A stretch of DNA of 64,000 nucleotides, taken from Marchantia polymorpha subsp. ruderalis (taxonomy: Eukaryota; Streptophyta; Marchantiopsida; Marchantiales; Marchantiaceae). This document shows, one piece after another, positions 31,249-43,649 of this stretch. Position numbers and translations under genes: made by a program. Where the stretch lies: NCBI GenBank assembly GCA_037833965.1, contig AP031354.1, positions 16,966,001 through 17,030,000 of the forward strand, read 5' to 3'. The notes under the pieces were generated by a model. That model was not told the DNA's origin and searched no databases. It worked only from the letters and a program-made list of their open reading frames with translations. Position 1 is the first letter of the stretch. Each line of letters opens with the position of its first letter.

Positions 31249-34200
31249 TCACTTTACCTTCCCGAGCCTAACTGCGTTCCACTGGCCCCTTCCATACAAC
31301 TTCTGAATGGTCTCATTCACAATCTCTTCCACATCGCTCTCCCACAGCAACTCCCTCGCTCTTTCTTGTATAACCTCTGTTATGTGCCCTTGAATCGGGG
31401 GCCAAGGGTGCTCATAGTTGAACAACTCTTCCTCCTTCACCAAGTGAAACCTATCCGACGGATTATCCTCAAGTTTGTCATTGATGTCACGAATGAAGTC
31501 GGATTTGAGCTCCTCGATCAGAATGGCTCCTCTGAGATGAATCGGAATCAGCATCTCCACGCAACGTGTTTGGATCACACCAAGCACTAACGCCACCCCG
31601 GAACAACCTTTCGATGATGCGCAAAATGATATCAACTCCTGGACGATATGCTTCATCACGTATTTAATCGCCGCCTCCCTTGATTTATGATCCGAGCATA
31701 ACATCAAAACATCCAAGTAATTGCGGGACGTTTCTTGCTCCAGATATATCTCGTGCCCATCTAGGTAAAGTTTCATATAATGACGAGAGCACGTCACAGT
31801 CTCCTTGGAAATATGCATCTCGCATATCAACTTGCGTCTCATGAACATCTACAATGATACAGAATTTGGTAAATGTTAAGCTGCGCATGCCAAAAATTAA
31901 ATTCTACTAATGAAAAGAGAACACTCCATTCATCAAACACAAGTTACAATTAGAACTCAACGCATTCAATTTTCTAACACTATCTTTAAAATCACCTCAA
32001 AGCGTGGAAAAAAAGCAGCGGTCAGTGACATTGTTTTTCCATCTTGGCATTGAATCCGGATGCCGACAAACTTTGAAGTCTCAACCCTACGTTTCCAAGC
32101 CTTCGGCTTCACGTCCGCCAATTCTTGAGGCTTCTGTACTTCAGTGCTTGCATGCTCAGGTATGAAGGAGGGAATGAAATAAAACTTAGAAGTATCTTCC
32201 ACCTTGAAACACAAATCTAAATGGATAAGGATGTTCTCAATCACATCTCTGTCCACACCTTTCTGTCCATGCGGTATCTTTTCCAGAAACTCCTCTATCA
32301 ATCCAACAAAGACACTCTCGCTCACAAATCCGTCCTTGCTGGAGTATGAGAAATGCGACTTACTTTCGTGCTCTTGAGCATGAAATTTTTGACCTAGAGC
32401 TACCAGCTCACCCAATAATGTATTAGTGAGCCAGTTTGGATCTACAATGATGTAACTAAGGGTTGGAATATAAACTATGGACCCAACGTCATTCAAATAA
32501 GATACTATAGAATTTAATATCCTTGAATGATCAATGGCAAAAGCTGAAGAAGATGAAATGAACTCTGTCAAGATGGGGTCACAGAAGTTATTAAACTTTT
32601 GAGGTAACCAAATAGGGCAACTTCTGTTCTCCTTGATGTTTGTAGCCAAGAGGGAAGAGAGTCGGGAACACAATTGGGGAACCCGTGGGGATTTTTCACT
32701 CAACAACTTGTCAAAAATCTCAAAAATATAATCTTTGAGATCTATAACTTGCTTCTTTTTTCTCGCATCCACATGAAAACACTCTTGAATTGGATGAAGA
32801 TCCACAAATTTTGCAAATCTTTGGTTGACATCTTTCACTATTGAGTGAGCCCAAGTCAAAGAGCTGGATTTCATTTTGTCCTTGTGTGAAATCACAACAA
32901 GAACTTGCGGACGATTATGTCCCGTGACCCTAGAGCTGGATGTGATAAAACTCATCCATTCCTCCAACTCTGTCCGAAAACAAGAGTCTTTTTTCTTAGA
33001 AGATGAGTTCTCACAAAAAGAGCTATACACAAATAAAAAAACACAAAAATTGTTGGATTGAGGAAAGAGCACAGTTTGAAGGGTACGAAAAATCTCTTGC
33101 CCCGCAAGATCCCAGATTGAAATTTGCCTTTTGTCGTTGTTTTGCAAGTACTCCACTTCGATACCTTTAGTTCTAAACAACTTGTTCCATTTGATTCCAA
33201 GCCAACTTTTGCCTTCAACTATCCTCATCAAGGTTTGACGCAATTGAGTCTTGCCTGCAAATTGAGTACAAATAATCACAACAAATATAACTTGAGATAT
33301 TTTTACAGATTACTTGATACTATTATTTCAAATGGATAAAGAGTATTGGTAAAAAATTTGAATATCAAATCAAAATTTGAAATGATTGAATAGATATTAT
33401 TTATAATCTCAATTAATTAGGATGGTAAAATAATTGTTCTTCAATTCTTTGAAACTTTTTAAACTATTCCAAATATGTGTAGAGAGAAAAATGAACTTTT
33501 TTTACTATAGGATAAATTTTGGAGAAGTAAAACCTTAGATTGCTAGTTCAAAAAGGTGAGAGGTTACTGAGCACGTTACCTGCTAGAGGAGAGCCGCATA
33601 GAAAGAGTCGACCGGCTTTTGCATCTCCAAATGCTAATCCGGCTTCTCTAAATACGGACATGTAGGCGGCCCGCTTCTCGTTCTGCTTGAGTGCCTCTTG
33701 AATCAGCGCCGCCTTTCCGTCTATAGCCCATGAGGTTTCTGAGACATTTATTTCCTGGAGACTCAAGTTCTGTTGGAGTAGCCCCATCATGTCCCTGAAC
33801 GTCTCGTCGTCCAGCCAGGTCTCACTCAAATCCAAGTGAGTGAGACTTGTGTTCCCTCGCAGGCACAAAAGCAGGTCCTTCCATACTCCCTCCCAAACAT
33901 CTTCGCTTAGACGTCTTAATCCGAGTCTCTTCAGGACGCAAGTTTCTCCAGTTCTTCCGTTCATCGACAGAATACCTTTCCCTCTATCTTGGTTGGAAGA
34001 GAGACCTAAGCGATCTAATATACTCAGAGATTTCAGAGATGTAATTTCCCCGCGCAGTACCCTATCTAATAGGTTTAATGATAACATCACTTCATCTTCT
34101 CTCATAGGAACGAGTGTAACCTCCAGAGTGGGGTCGTTGATTTCGGAGCTAGCAGCAAGAGCAAGAGCTTCTATTGACTTGAAGTCATCCAAGCTAACTG

Positions 34201-35233
34201 TCGCAGGAAGAAGGATAGTTGTCGATATGGCATTGTCACGTATGGCTTCGCCGAGCTGGTGCGCTTGCTCAGGCTCCATGACAAGTGGGTGGAGCTCCAC
34301 TTCCTTCAATGATGGGTTGGAAATAAGAAGTTCCCTTAAACAGTCTCCGAGTCCATCCATAACCTTTAGCCGAAGACGTTCAATGGATCGGTTGCGATCG
34401 TCTCCGGCCAATGCTTTCAGCAACAAGGGCCATGCCCACTTCCCCGCGTCGTCTAAGGTAAATTCTTTCAAAGCCAAGCTCTGGATCAAAGCCTGGGACA
34501 GGATTCCAAGGGTCTCGTCCTCCATGTCCTCCCAATAGCCGCCTAAACGCAACGTTTCTAATAGAGGAGCACTATTGATCATGTCAGCCACATACTTCAC
34601 CCCACTCGAGTCCTCCCACGCTTCCCATAAATCTAAAGACTTGAGTTTAGAATCGGAACGTCCTCGCAGACCTGAGGCGAGATTCGAGAGATATCTGGCA
34701 CTCAATCTGGCACGCACTGCTAACTCTGTTACGCTAGAGGAATTCAGAATTCTCCCCAGCTGGAAACACAAGCTCTCCTTATCCGCATCATCTGAAGCGA
34801 ACAACCAACCAACGATTATCTTTTTAAGAACGGTGCTAGACCTGAAACCTCTGAGAACTACCTCCCACTCGCTTGGCGTCAACCCTGATATATATGCCCC
34901 ACAAATCTTGCCCACGTCCAGAATCTCAAGGGTGTTGCAGCTGCCGATTGCCTCCAGCACTCGAAGACGCACTTGGCTTCGCCACCCTATGATTGTCGAG
35001 CGAATCCATGATGATGAATCCATGAAAATCGATGATTCACTATAGGGAAAGAACTCCCGAAATTCTGGCTTGGTTAAATCGGGAAGCTGCGTTATAGGGT
35101 CGCCTTGTCCTTCCAGACGCTGTACAAGGTCCTGGATGGCGGAGGGAAGCTCCGGTTCCTCGTGTGCGGAGTCCATTTCCCGTGTCGCCAGTTCAGCAGC
35201 GTGACTGAAGATGGACGCACCTGCACCTTCCAT
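31249..35233 (-). CDS. LRR-Roc-COR (ROCO) protein gene, copy 2, 3'-truncated
   Basis: Three minus-strand exons: 35233-33580 (about 551 codons, LRR, with LTHLDLSETWL near its end), 33254-31996 (about 420 codons, Roc-COR) and 31848-31249 (about 200 codons). Introns are 325 and 147 bp with GT-AG ends. Intron 1 splits the Gly of the P-loop GSPLA|GKT (phase 1). DLAGQE, HKDK and the COR-like IVDPNWL segment are present. No stop interrupts exons 1 or 2. The last exon leaves ROCO homology at 31300, where the tandem-duplication junction falls, and reads 17 foreign codons to a stop. It therefore lacks the roughly 300-residue coiled-coil/CxxC tail kept in copy 1. A truncated but GTPase-containing protein of about 1,170 residues could be made. 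The start ATG at 35231-35233 is replaced by AAG in copy 1. Confidence 0.8.
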
Positions 35234-35449
35234 TCTCTCCTCCTCTCAAAGAGATTAAGAAACGTTTGCTGCTTGGAATACGCGAGCGAAATGTCACCTG
35301 GGCTACAGGAGCCCCTCCTCAATCCTTCGGATCGGCTCACCCGAAGAGAATTAACTTCCCGTCGCAGTGTCAAAACTTGTGCCCGCTGGGCATGACACTT
35401 CTTGCGACCTGCATGAAGAGAAAAATAAGATTAATCTTACCTCTGCAAC

Positions 35450-35462
35450 GATTCGGATCAGG
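35450..35462. other. Empty target site of the 5.4 kb element
   Basis: CGATTCGGATCAGG-type sequence is continuous here, whereas in unit 1 the element sits between two copies of TTCGG. This is direct evidence for the element's ends and for insertion after duplication. Confidence 0.92.
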
Positions 35463-35770
35463 AGCAATCACCATGAACGTAGGGATATTGTGCAAACTAG
35501 AAGTAAGACGCTGCTCGCACTCAGTGCTGGGCAATACAAGCGATGTGAATCAAAATCAAAGCAGATAACCAATATTCCGGTTCCAAAGCAAATTGTAGAG
35601 AGTGTGCAATGGGGACTTTAAATCTCTCGGGAAACAAACCTTTTGTGAAGTTTAACGGAGAGAGCTGTTTGATTAGCACTGGTGACCCAACTCAGTGGAC
35701 AAGCTAAAAGCTCTGCAGGTGAATCTGAAATCCAAAAGAGTTGTTTGATTAGCTCTGGTGACCCAACTGA

Positions 35771-36115
35771 GTGGACAAGCTAAAAGCTCTGCAAGTGAAT
35801 CTGAAATCCAAAAAACTGGTTCGTATCGATGGTGCGATGTGCATGCAGAATGTCAAAGAAAGCATGGAAACGCAGATATCTCAGATGGGAAGTACTCTAC
35901 CTTGTGGAAAACTCCATGTACAATCGGACTGGAAGAATGCGAATCTAGCTGCATCAACACCCACGGGAACACAGACCCTCCGAAGCGTAGCGAGTAGAAA
36001 TTTGCAGCTTACTCATCAGATCCTCTCATTATATTGTCTGGATGATCGAGGTCAAGACAATACTAACACAACACGCGTGTTCCTCCATACTCGGAGTGAT
36101 TGGAAAATGTTCTGA
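35771..36115 (+). pseudogene. Frameshifted paralogue of the 26167 hypothetical frame
   Basis: The first ~98 codons match the unit 1 frame apart from loss of two codons and a few substitutions. A 2 bp difference near 36059 then diverts the frame to an early stop at 36113. If the unit 1 frame is a real gene, this copy is broken. Confidence 0.3.
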
Positions 36116-36207
36116 GAAGGTCAGAGTAAATCTTGACTTTGTTGTGCAAGTGAACGTGAAGATTCAGTGAATGCATCAGTGTGCTGATACAGTCGATGTC
36201 GTCACGC

Positions 36208-38626
36208 TGAGCACAGAGATTAAAAGAATCTTTGATCTATTCAAGCAAGTGGTTGTATTCGTACAACTGAGAGGCACATGGGTTGTCAGCTTGGTGTGTA
36301 AAGTCTCTTGCGCGTTTTTCTTGCTTTGACGATCGGTACAGTAGTCTACATTACTCTGCATATATCGTAGGTTCAGAAACTGATAAACTTTGTGGGAAAT
36401 CATTTTTCTAATCATAATGTCATGGGTACAGAGTACACGAGGACTCGCGGTCTTCAACTGCTGGTATGATTGTTCTTCTACCTCGACTGTCAGGCATGCA
36501 CAGTTCTAACACCAGTGTCTGGAGGTCTTTCAACCTCAAACATTAAAATAAAATCAGATTTCGTCCGAGCTAAGAGCAGTCCTGCTTGTTTATCACGTCG
36601 TTTAGAACACGACAGAACCAGCATGGTACTTGCTAAGGTCAACATAAATCCTCTCAAGAATTTACGTTCTTCCACTCTGCTTGCAAGTGAAGAAAAACTT
36701 TGTTGTTTTGATGAGATGAAAAATACCTCATATGCTAAATTTTAGAGAACAATGATTCAAAACTCCAGATGAACATCTCGTTTGAAGTCTAAAGGGTAAG
36801 ACAAACTTACATGGAAACTGCAATACCTGAAATATTGACTCAAATGAAACAAGTATTTCTGCAACTTTTGCACTCGTATGCTCATATGATAATTCCAAAC
36901 ATGTGAGATAAAAAGATGAAAGCACATTGTTCAATTGATCAAATGGTTGAAACGCAAAAGTATTAATTCATGTCTTTCGTACTCTCTCTTATGTGTAAAG
37001 CAAATTCACATGAATTTTAAGTTACAAAATTTAAAATTGTGATTTCATACCTTTCTATTATATGTGTTGCATGTTTAGCATCTTTATTTGATGATACCTC
37101 AAATCTGAAAATGTTCAGTCATAAACAATGTGTAATAATTTGATTCTGACAAGACATTATTCAATGAAAGTTACAGTTTTACAATTTATATAAAGTTTAT
37201 TCACAGCTTTAGAGATTTTGACTCTGAAATTCTTCAGCTGTTTTAGTTATTTTTAATTTTTTGATTCTTGGACAGTCATTTAGATGCATCATCTAGATTA
37301 ATGCAACTGAATAATTCTCAAATAGTACAACTACACAAATGAGATAATTAGTGGATGGTTACATGTTTACTTGTTCCAACTTTATAACTGAAGCTGAAAC
37401 AAGGAGGTGATATTAACATTGTAAGTAATTTTTTCAGACTTTTACTTACATGGCTACACACAAAAATCTTGATGATGCATGATACATTTAAGTTGAACAA
37501 ACTCTGAAAAGATCAAAGGTTGTTGAAAGAATCAAATTATAACCTCGAACAATGATTTAGTCTCTCGCTAAAGTTAGAATGCAACCAAATATTAGATCAA
37601 AATATGTCATCTTACTTTACGTGACATGTTTTTTTTCAACTATGATAATTGATTCTTTTGTTGGGAATTCTCTATATTGGTGAATTCTGCCGCAGTAGTC
37701 CATTGGTGTACTTGTAGGAATTGTTTACTTTACCCTAGGGATCATTTTTCCCATACCAGCTTACACATAAAAGTGTCTTGCATTCACTCCGATGACTACA
37801 CACCTATCCTGCAACAATAGTTGACATTGACTCTTAGTGCAAGATCTTTTAAAAAATGCACAATATAATTTTTTATGCCTCAGTGCTTTAGAATTTATAT
37901 ATATTTTAAATTTGTCAAGAATCCAACCGGAAATTGTTCACTACATTATTTCTTACTCCCCACTTGTATTCAACTTACTCCTGTTCGCTCCACAGTAGAA
38001 AGTGAAGATGCTTGGTTGGATACTTTTGATTTTATTGTGGTAGAGAAAAGTAGAGGGTCGTTGATGTTAAGTGTGGAGTACTCATCCACATGTAGGTTAC
38101 ATGTGGATGGTGGGTGACATGATGTAACCCACCGTCCACTTCATAAGAATCAAGACACGATCTGCTCACAGATACATAAGATCTTCTCCAACTTATGCCA
38201 TGACAGTATGTAGCGATCATGCAGAATGCTACAGGTTGTATCTTCAAAAGCAATCTTCACTTGTACGCAAATGTCTTTTGCTTTTTCAAACAGCCAAGTC
38301 AAGTATGTTCCAGAAGCAGCATCTTGGCTGGCTTGTTTATAATTGTTAACAGTTGCTGTGATATTAGATAATCGGGTTTCTAAATGGAACGATACACATT
38401 GGACACTATTCTCGGAACATATTTTTGATTGTATTGTGGTATCTTGCCAAACAAGTCTTACGCGCAGTACAATGCGTAAACTGGAGAGTTTAACAAAATC
38501 ACTTTAGCTCTGACCTGATCTCCGTTGAATATTCCAACGCAAAAGTTTCCTTATATCTTCGGCTTATTCCAGGGACCCACAGGTGGAACTTAGAACCTCC
38601 AGTTCACTCCGCAGAACAAAGTGAAA
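36208..38626. other. AT-rich ROCO upstream spacer, unit 2
   Basis: Collinear with 26611-29060, without a supported gene. Differences include one hairpin unit in place of two near 38080 and many single-base indels in AT runs. Confidence 0.5.
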
Positions 38627-38724
38627 TGCTCGGCTGGATACTTTTAATCTTTATTATGGGAACATACTGAACAAGTGCTCGGCTGGATACTTTTAATCTT
38701 TATCATGGGAACATACTGAACAAG
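38627..38724. repeat. 49 bp tandem duplication specific to unit 2
   Basis: Two units start TGCTCGGCTGGATACTTTTA (38627 and 38676) and differ at one base. Unit 1 has a single copy near 29086, so this arose after the ROCO duplication. Confidence 0.9.
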
Positions 38725-39898
38725 TACAACGCACCATACAATGACTCAACTGTAGAGTCCAACCAACCGTTCACGCCACCGCTTTATCTTCCTTTAACAC
38801 ACATTTCAAGCCGACCCTCATCTAAGTTGAAATATTCAACTTAGATGAGAAGCTTCATTATATCTTTGGTTTATTCCATGGACCCACAAGAATAACTTTG
38901 ACATTAGAAACTGGTATATACACTTTTATCAGTTTGAACGCAAGAATACCAGCCACTTTCTCACAATGAAACTGAGAATTTTGTTTATGGAGATTGGTGC
39001 GACCGAGTACAACCATCCTCCAAGAGGCTGAACGCTTATGAGGCTGCTTCCAAAGGAATCATGAAGAAGCCTCTCCTCTCTCCTACGCGTGAGTATTATC
39101 AAGCTGCTGGGTTACGGGAATAGTGAAAATCAAGCAGAATCGCATAGAATAGCACAAGTATGATTTTGGGGGTGATTATTTAGAATGCTATGAAACACGT
39201 AACATCTCCAAACTGTGTTCCACCAGCAACTCTACATCATAACTGACGGCCTGATGTTTGTTCTTCTGGAATGCGGCGACAAGCTCTGAGTAAAACTTTG
39301 TTCACCATGTGGGAATAATGACAGACAGCGCTATGAAGCTTCTGAGTTCGATATAATTTAATTTCGAAACATGTGTCGTTGTGACATCGAGAATATAGTT
39401 TTCCGGACAACACCCTCGAGATTCCAATGTACAAATAACTGTACCACCTTGAGTCACATGGGGCTCGGAGATGCATGGCGATGAAAAAGAATCTAGGAAC
39501 CATTCATAGTCCAGCAGCCGAATCCACTTCATACAGTACTATCCAAAGTTGTGCGGACTCATATGTAACTCTAGTTGACCGTGTGCCATTTTCTGAAGTG
39601 GGCAATGCTGAAGAAGAGATTTTCTGGAACTCTATAGTGGAAACTAAAAACCTCTCTCGAATCTTCATCACCTTTTGGTGTTTTGACTTTCTAAAGTACA
39701 TGGCGGACTGGATGATTTGTTTAAATTAAATTTTGCAAAGCTAGAATGAATGAACATGCATACAGAAAAAGCATGCTGAGTTCGTGGTGGTTATCAGACA
39801 GACTGTTCACCAGTTCCAACCTCACCGCATCATCAATCTTGCCACCAGAAACAGCTCTGCTGCTGTATCCGCAAATCTGCACCTCCTTGCCAGGCACG

Positions 39899-39947
39899 CC
39901 GATTCCAAGGTCCTTGGAATCGGAGCCCTCCACGACTCGTGGAGGGC
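39899..39947. other. Double-palindrome rearrangement junction
   Basis: Left palindrome: arms 39899-39910 and 39912-39923 (CCGATTCCAAGG / CCTTGGAATCGG) around one T. Two bases follow, then a right palindrome: arms 39925-39935 and 39937-39947 (GCCCTCCACGA / TCGTGGAGGGC) around one C. The outer left arm is the end of tandem unit 2, and the outer right arm is the start of the 2.9 kb repeat (39936). The inner arms are thus inverted copies of each flank. Confidence 0.9.
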
Positions 39948-42839
39948 CCCGAGGGGACCCGCAAACGCTCGAAGGAGGGTTTACAATCGCAACTCATGCA
40001 ATGTGCCGAATCAATCAATGTTAGTTTGCAATTATGATGTGACGCAATCCGGTCTCATCGTTCCTCTGCAGCTACTGCGCTTCTCGCAACTCTTCTCCGT
40101 CCTCCCTTTTCCATGTATGCTTCCCTGACACGTCTGCGGAAAGTTCTCCGACTTCAGGTCAAAAGCTTGCGGCTAGGGTTCGCTGACAGACCTTTCGCTG
40201 ATCGAGCACCTGCCGCAAATGCGCAACTCCTCCTCGCACACACACCACACCGACCACGACATGAATTCTATTCCTCGCCATCTGAATAGAATTAAATCGG
40301 TCGAAGGGTCGGGGACGCAGTTACGGACGTCCGGCAGCTTTGCCGAAACCGCGAGCGCCGCAACTTTCCGGCTCCCGGAAAGTTGTTTGTTGCTCTCGTG
40401 CGGCAGTCGCGGAAGCCTGAAGGCCCACGACTTGGCCGGCGGATCGAGAAAGTGTACAGGAATAGAACGTCGGAGGGGCGGCCGTGAAGGGCAGCGCCAG
40501 AAAAGGCGTTCTGCCACGGGACAAACTTATACTTTAAAGTAAAGCAAAAGAAGCCTGCTGCCATTAAATCGACATTTATGAAAAGAAGCTAGCGAACGAA
40601 ATTTCCTTGGAGCGTTATTGAGGACGAGGGAGGAGTAGCAGGATAGTCGGCGTAGTATCAAATCCTGGGGAAACTTGTGTCTTTCCTTTTGAGCTAGTGA
40701 GCGAAGGATTAAGTGGCGCTTACCAAGTTCTACGCAGATCACTATCTCTATGATGTGACTCGACGTATATTCCAGTAATTTGTAAATCAAATTCAGAAGA
40801 AATTTCCGAAGAGCAGAGGAAATAATACTTTCGATGACGTTCGGGTACATATAACGAAATGAATAACTTCTTTCAGTCATTGTTTTGTATTTATGTCTCT
40901 CTCACATGCCTGACATGTATTTCAAAATATATATTCAATGATAAACATTTCTAAATATATTCTCAATAACCTAATGCCTGTAAAAAAACTACATACACTA
41001 AATATCCAAAATTATTTATTGAAATATCGAATATATTTTAGTAAAAAAATTATATTTATATAATATAAATGAATACTGATTATTAATCATAGTTGAACTA
41101 AGTAGATATTGATTGTAAATCAGTTGATCAATACCTGAATTAAGTCCTATGATATTATAACTAGTTTATAATAATTAACATGCAACACAAGATTTTCCTC
41201 TATATATTTATTTATTTATTTATTTATTTATTTATATTTATATATTTACCCTCGATATCTCATAACTCGGTCATGCTTCTATACGTGAAGTCAACAAAGT
41301 GCATGAAAGAAAGAAGAACGTGGAGCCATTCAGAAGCAAACAAGTGATAATTCAAACCAAACACTGAAGAAAATGACTGAAAGACCCAATCTACTTTAAA
41401 GTTATTCTAAAAGAGTCGGTCTCCTTATAAGACTATGGAATTTTCATGGTCTAAGTTCTAGTCTATGTCATATGATTAGTAGACGTAAAAGTCATCGTTC
41501 ATGATCTAATCTTAAGATATTCACAAAAGATAACTCGCATCTTATCTAAACCATCAATGCTTTATCTATCAGAAAACACCAAGGTTTGACATTTGCTTTT
41601 TTGTATCATGCACATCATATATTCTCATTCAATAATAAAGTGATCAATCTAAGATTTACCTTAACTTGATACATCTTTTCTACATTCGTTACAAACTGAG
41701 ATGCAATTTCATGATTGCTAAAAGATTGCTACAAGTTTCTTTGCATTTTGTTAGACTTCTCAAAAGAATTGGAAGATATAAATATTTGGTTAAATTTTTC
41801 AATTTCAAACTTCGTTCAACTCGAACTCATTTTGTGGGAATCTTTTCTACACCATGTTTGTATCTGTGATCGATCATCAAATTGAAAAAAGTACTCGATG
41901 TGTCGTGCAAAATAAAGAGTTTTCTTTCTTTTGCAACCCACATCAAGATAAGATATACTATAGTAAGATAAGATAGTAACCCATCATGAGAGACACAAAT
42001 ATGTGTCAAAAACGCTCACAACTTCTCCAATCCATTAAATTACTTGAAAGATTCTATTATGTCTTCGCGTATTTATGCATCTTATAAATGCCAGAATGAT
42101 CGCATAATTTGGTATTTAAATTCTTTACATTCCACATTTTTTTCAATGAACATATCCGTTTCCTATTCTTGTCATTCGCTAGTTCTTTATTTGTCTGATG
42201 CATCCTTCGTTAAATTAGCGTCACAAATGTGTTCATAGTTTCATTAAGTATTGATAGTTCTTGCATGTCCATCACTATGGCCAAACTATATGAAGTGAGA
42301 TAAAAAATATTTGATATTCTCTGTGGAGGTAATGATTTGAAAACTATTAGCAACGACATCAAGGCTAAAACTCCATAACCATCTTTTTGTTCCTTCACTC
42401 TGAATTTTTTATTAAAGACATGTTCAGAGCTTTGACTTGGTCTTTTTTTTTCTGCATTTGTTTGAATATAATAAGTTAGTTTCATATCGAACAACCCAAA
42501 ATTAGTTTCCAAGATTTAGTTTATCCTTAGTGCCTTCTGGGCCTCCAAAACATTATGGTACATTGAGTGACTCAATCAAACATGACAACTGTAGCTAAAA
42601 AAATAATTAAGCAAAACTACATCAAAATGCAAACAAGTTTCTTTATTTTCATATCTTAATCATTATTGAAGGACTAAATACCCATCATCTAACCGGAAAA
42701 CTATACCGGTAGCTAGCTATTGCATATTGCAGTAGAAACGTGCTGCTCAGCTATCTTTATAAAAAAATCCCTATGTGATGGCTTATCAACCCTGTAAGAG
42801 ATCAAATAATTTCAAAGGAATGCCACGCATTCTATCTGA
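39936..42839. repeat. 2.9 kb direct repeat, left copy
   Basis: Pairs with 45948-48827 in the same orientation at mid-90s percent identity. The first ~600 bp are GC-rich and CpG-rich, with overlapping frames on both strands. The rest is AT-rich with a (TTTA)n tract at about 41206-41236 that the right copy lacks. Its right end lies inside the last exon of the minus-strand fragment at 42786-43230, so the repeat carries the last ~18 codons and stop of that gene. No transposon termini or target duplication were seen. Confidence 0.9.
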
Positions 42840-43230
42840 GAATTTCGTTGCATGCATGGAGCTTACTGCAAGGCATACTATATACCACATCGTCTCCTTA
42901 CGGCTGACCTTAGCCATGTCGTCAAATTGCATATTGAGTCCACCTGTTTTAGCTGGATGACAGGGAGGAGGAACAACGTCAGGTGGTATGCATCCTTGAA
43001 TAAGGGACCCGATGACGTGTTCGGCTTCTGCCTTCTCTCTTCCTGTACTACAACCATCTTGTTCAGCCATGTTTCCTCCTGGTCCATTAAATATGAAGCA
43101 GTGTAAACGTAGAGAACTGTCACTTGCTGAAGCTATAGCACTCCAGAACAGCTGGGACTCGATGGTGTCTTGTATAGCCTGCAAATTCAGTTGCCTGAAG
43201 GTTTTTATCGAGATAATGTCGTCTTTGTCT
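42786..43230 (-). CDS. Terminal exon of an unrecognised minus-strand gene
   Basis: The minus-strand frame follows an acceptor (CTCTAAACAG before 43230) and is open for about 147 codons to a stop at 42786. It encodes RDKDDIISIKTFRQL near the start, then IESQLFWSAIASAS, a Cys/Pro-rich middle (GCIPPDVVPPPCHP) and a C-terminus GIPLKLFDLLQG. Composition and splice signals look coding. An upstream exon is likely at 43446-43547, but a joining exon in between is not certain. I recognise no family. The final ~18 codons are duplicated at about 48770-48827 as part of the 2.9 kb repeat. Confidence 0.4.
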
Positions 43231-43445
43231 CTGTTTAGAGAAAATCATCTGAACTCCTGGTTTTGCAGGAAAAGCACCGCGCAGTATTGGAGGTATTTGG
43301 AAGGTACCCTTCGAGAAATGAAGCTCTGGGAAGACAAAGCACTCCCAAAGAATTGGAACATTTATCAAAAGGGGCATCATGGTGACAAGAGTTTCTTCTT
43401 CTCGTAGTTCTAGATGTCGCCGTCAACGTATAGCTTCGATCTTAC

Positions 43446-43547
43446 CTGTCAACTGTTCCATACCACTAGTGCTTACATTCAGTGGGCTCATAGCATCTTC
43501 ATATGCTTTTGAGCTTTCGATACCTAGAACCATGCCTCCACTGTCAA
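43446..43547 (-). CDS. Possible upstream exon of the same minus-strand gene
   Basis: A 102 bp open stretch lies between an acceptor (CATTCAG before 43547) and a donor GTAAG after 43446. It encodes DSGGMVLGIESSKAYEDAMS followed by PLNVSTSGMEQLTG. It is on the same strand, 220 bp upstream of the terminal exon's acceptor. The intervening 43257-43384 stretch may hold a further exon, but its frame is not clear. Confidence 0.35.
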
Positions 43548-43649
43548 CTGAATGTCAGTTTGTAAAACTTGCAGACATTCTTCGTGCCCTTCTAAAAGCT
43601 ACACAAATCTTCTGTTTCCATTTGTTGCAAAACTTAAATCAACCTCTCT

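Larger units (their letters stand above)
16626..31299. repeat. Tandem duplication unit 1 (ROCO gene plus upstream spacer)
   Basis: This unit pairs with 31300-39910. Homology starts at CTTCTGAATGG (16626 and 31300), inside the last ROCO exon, and runs through the gene and its upstream spacer to about 30310/39910. Unit 1 contains the 5.4 kb element, which unit 2 lacks. The remainder of unit 1, 30311-31299, has no counterpart after 39910. The direct orientation and the shared boundary make this a head-to-tail tandem duplication of about 8.6 to 9.3 kb excluding the element. Confidence 0.9.
31300..39910. repeat. Tandem duplication unit 2 (ROCO copy 2 plus upstream spacer)
   Basis: Pairs with 16626 to about 30310. 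This unit lacks the 5.4 kb element, contains the empty insertion site (35450-35462) and keeps the 306 bp LRR segment (33977-34282) deleted in unit 1. Homology ends at CCGATTCCAAGG (39899-39910), where a palindromic junction begins. Confidence 0.9.

Noticed and set aside
40173..40564. Overlapping ~90-114-codon frames in the GC-rich start of the 2.9 kb repeat
   Set aside because: Several frames on both strands are open at once and differences between the two copies do not favour any of them; likely a GC-rich noncoding region.
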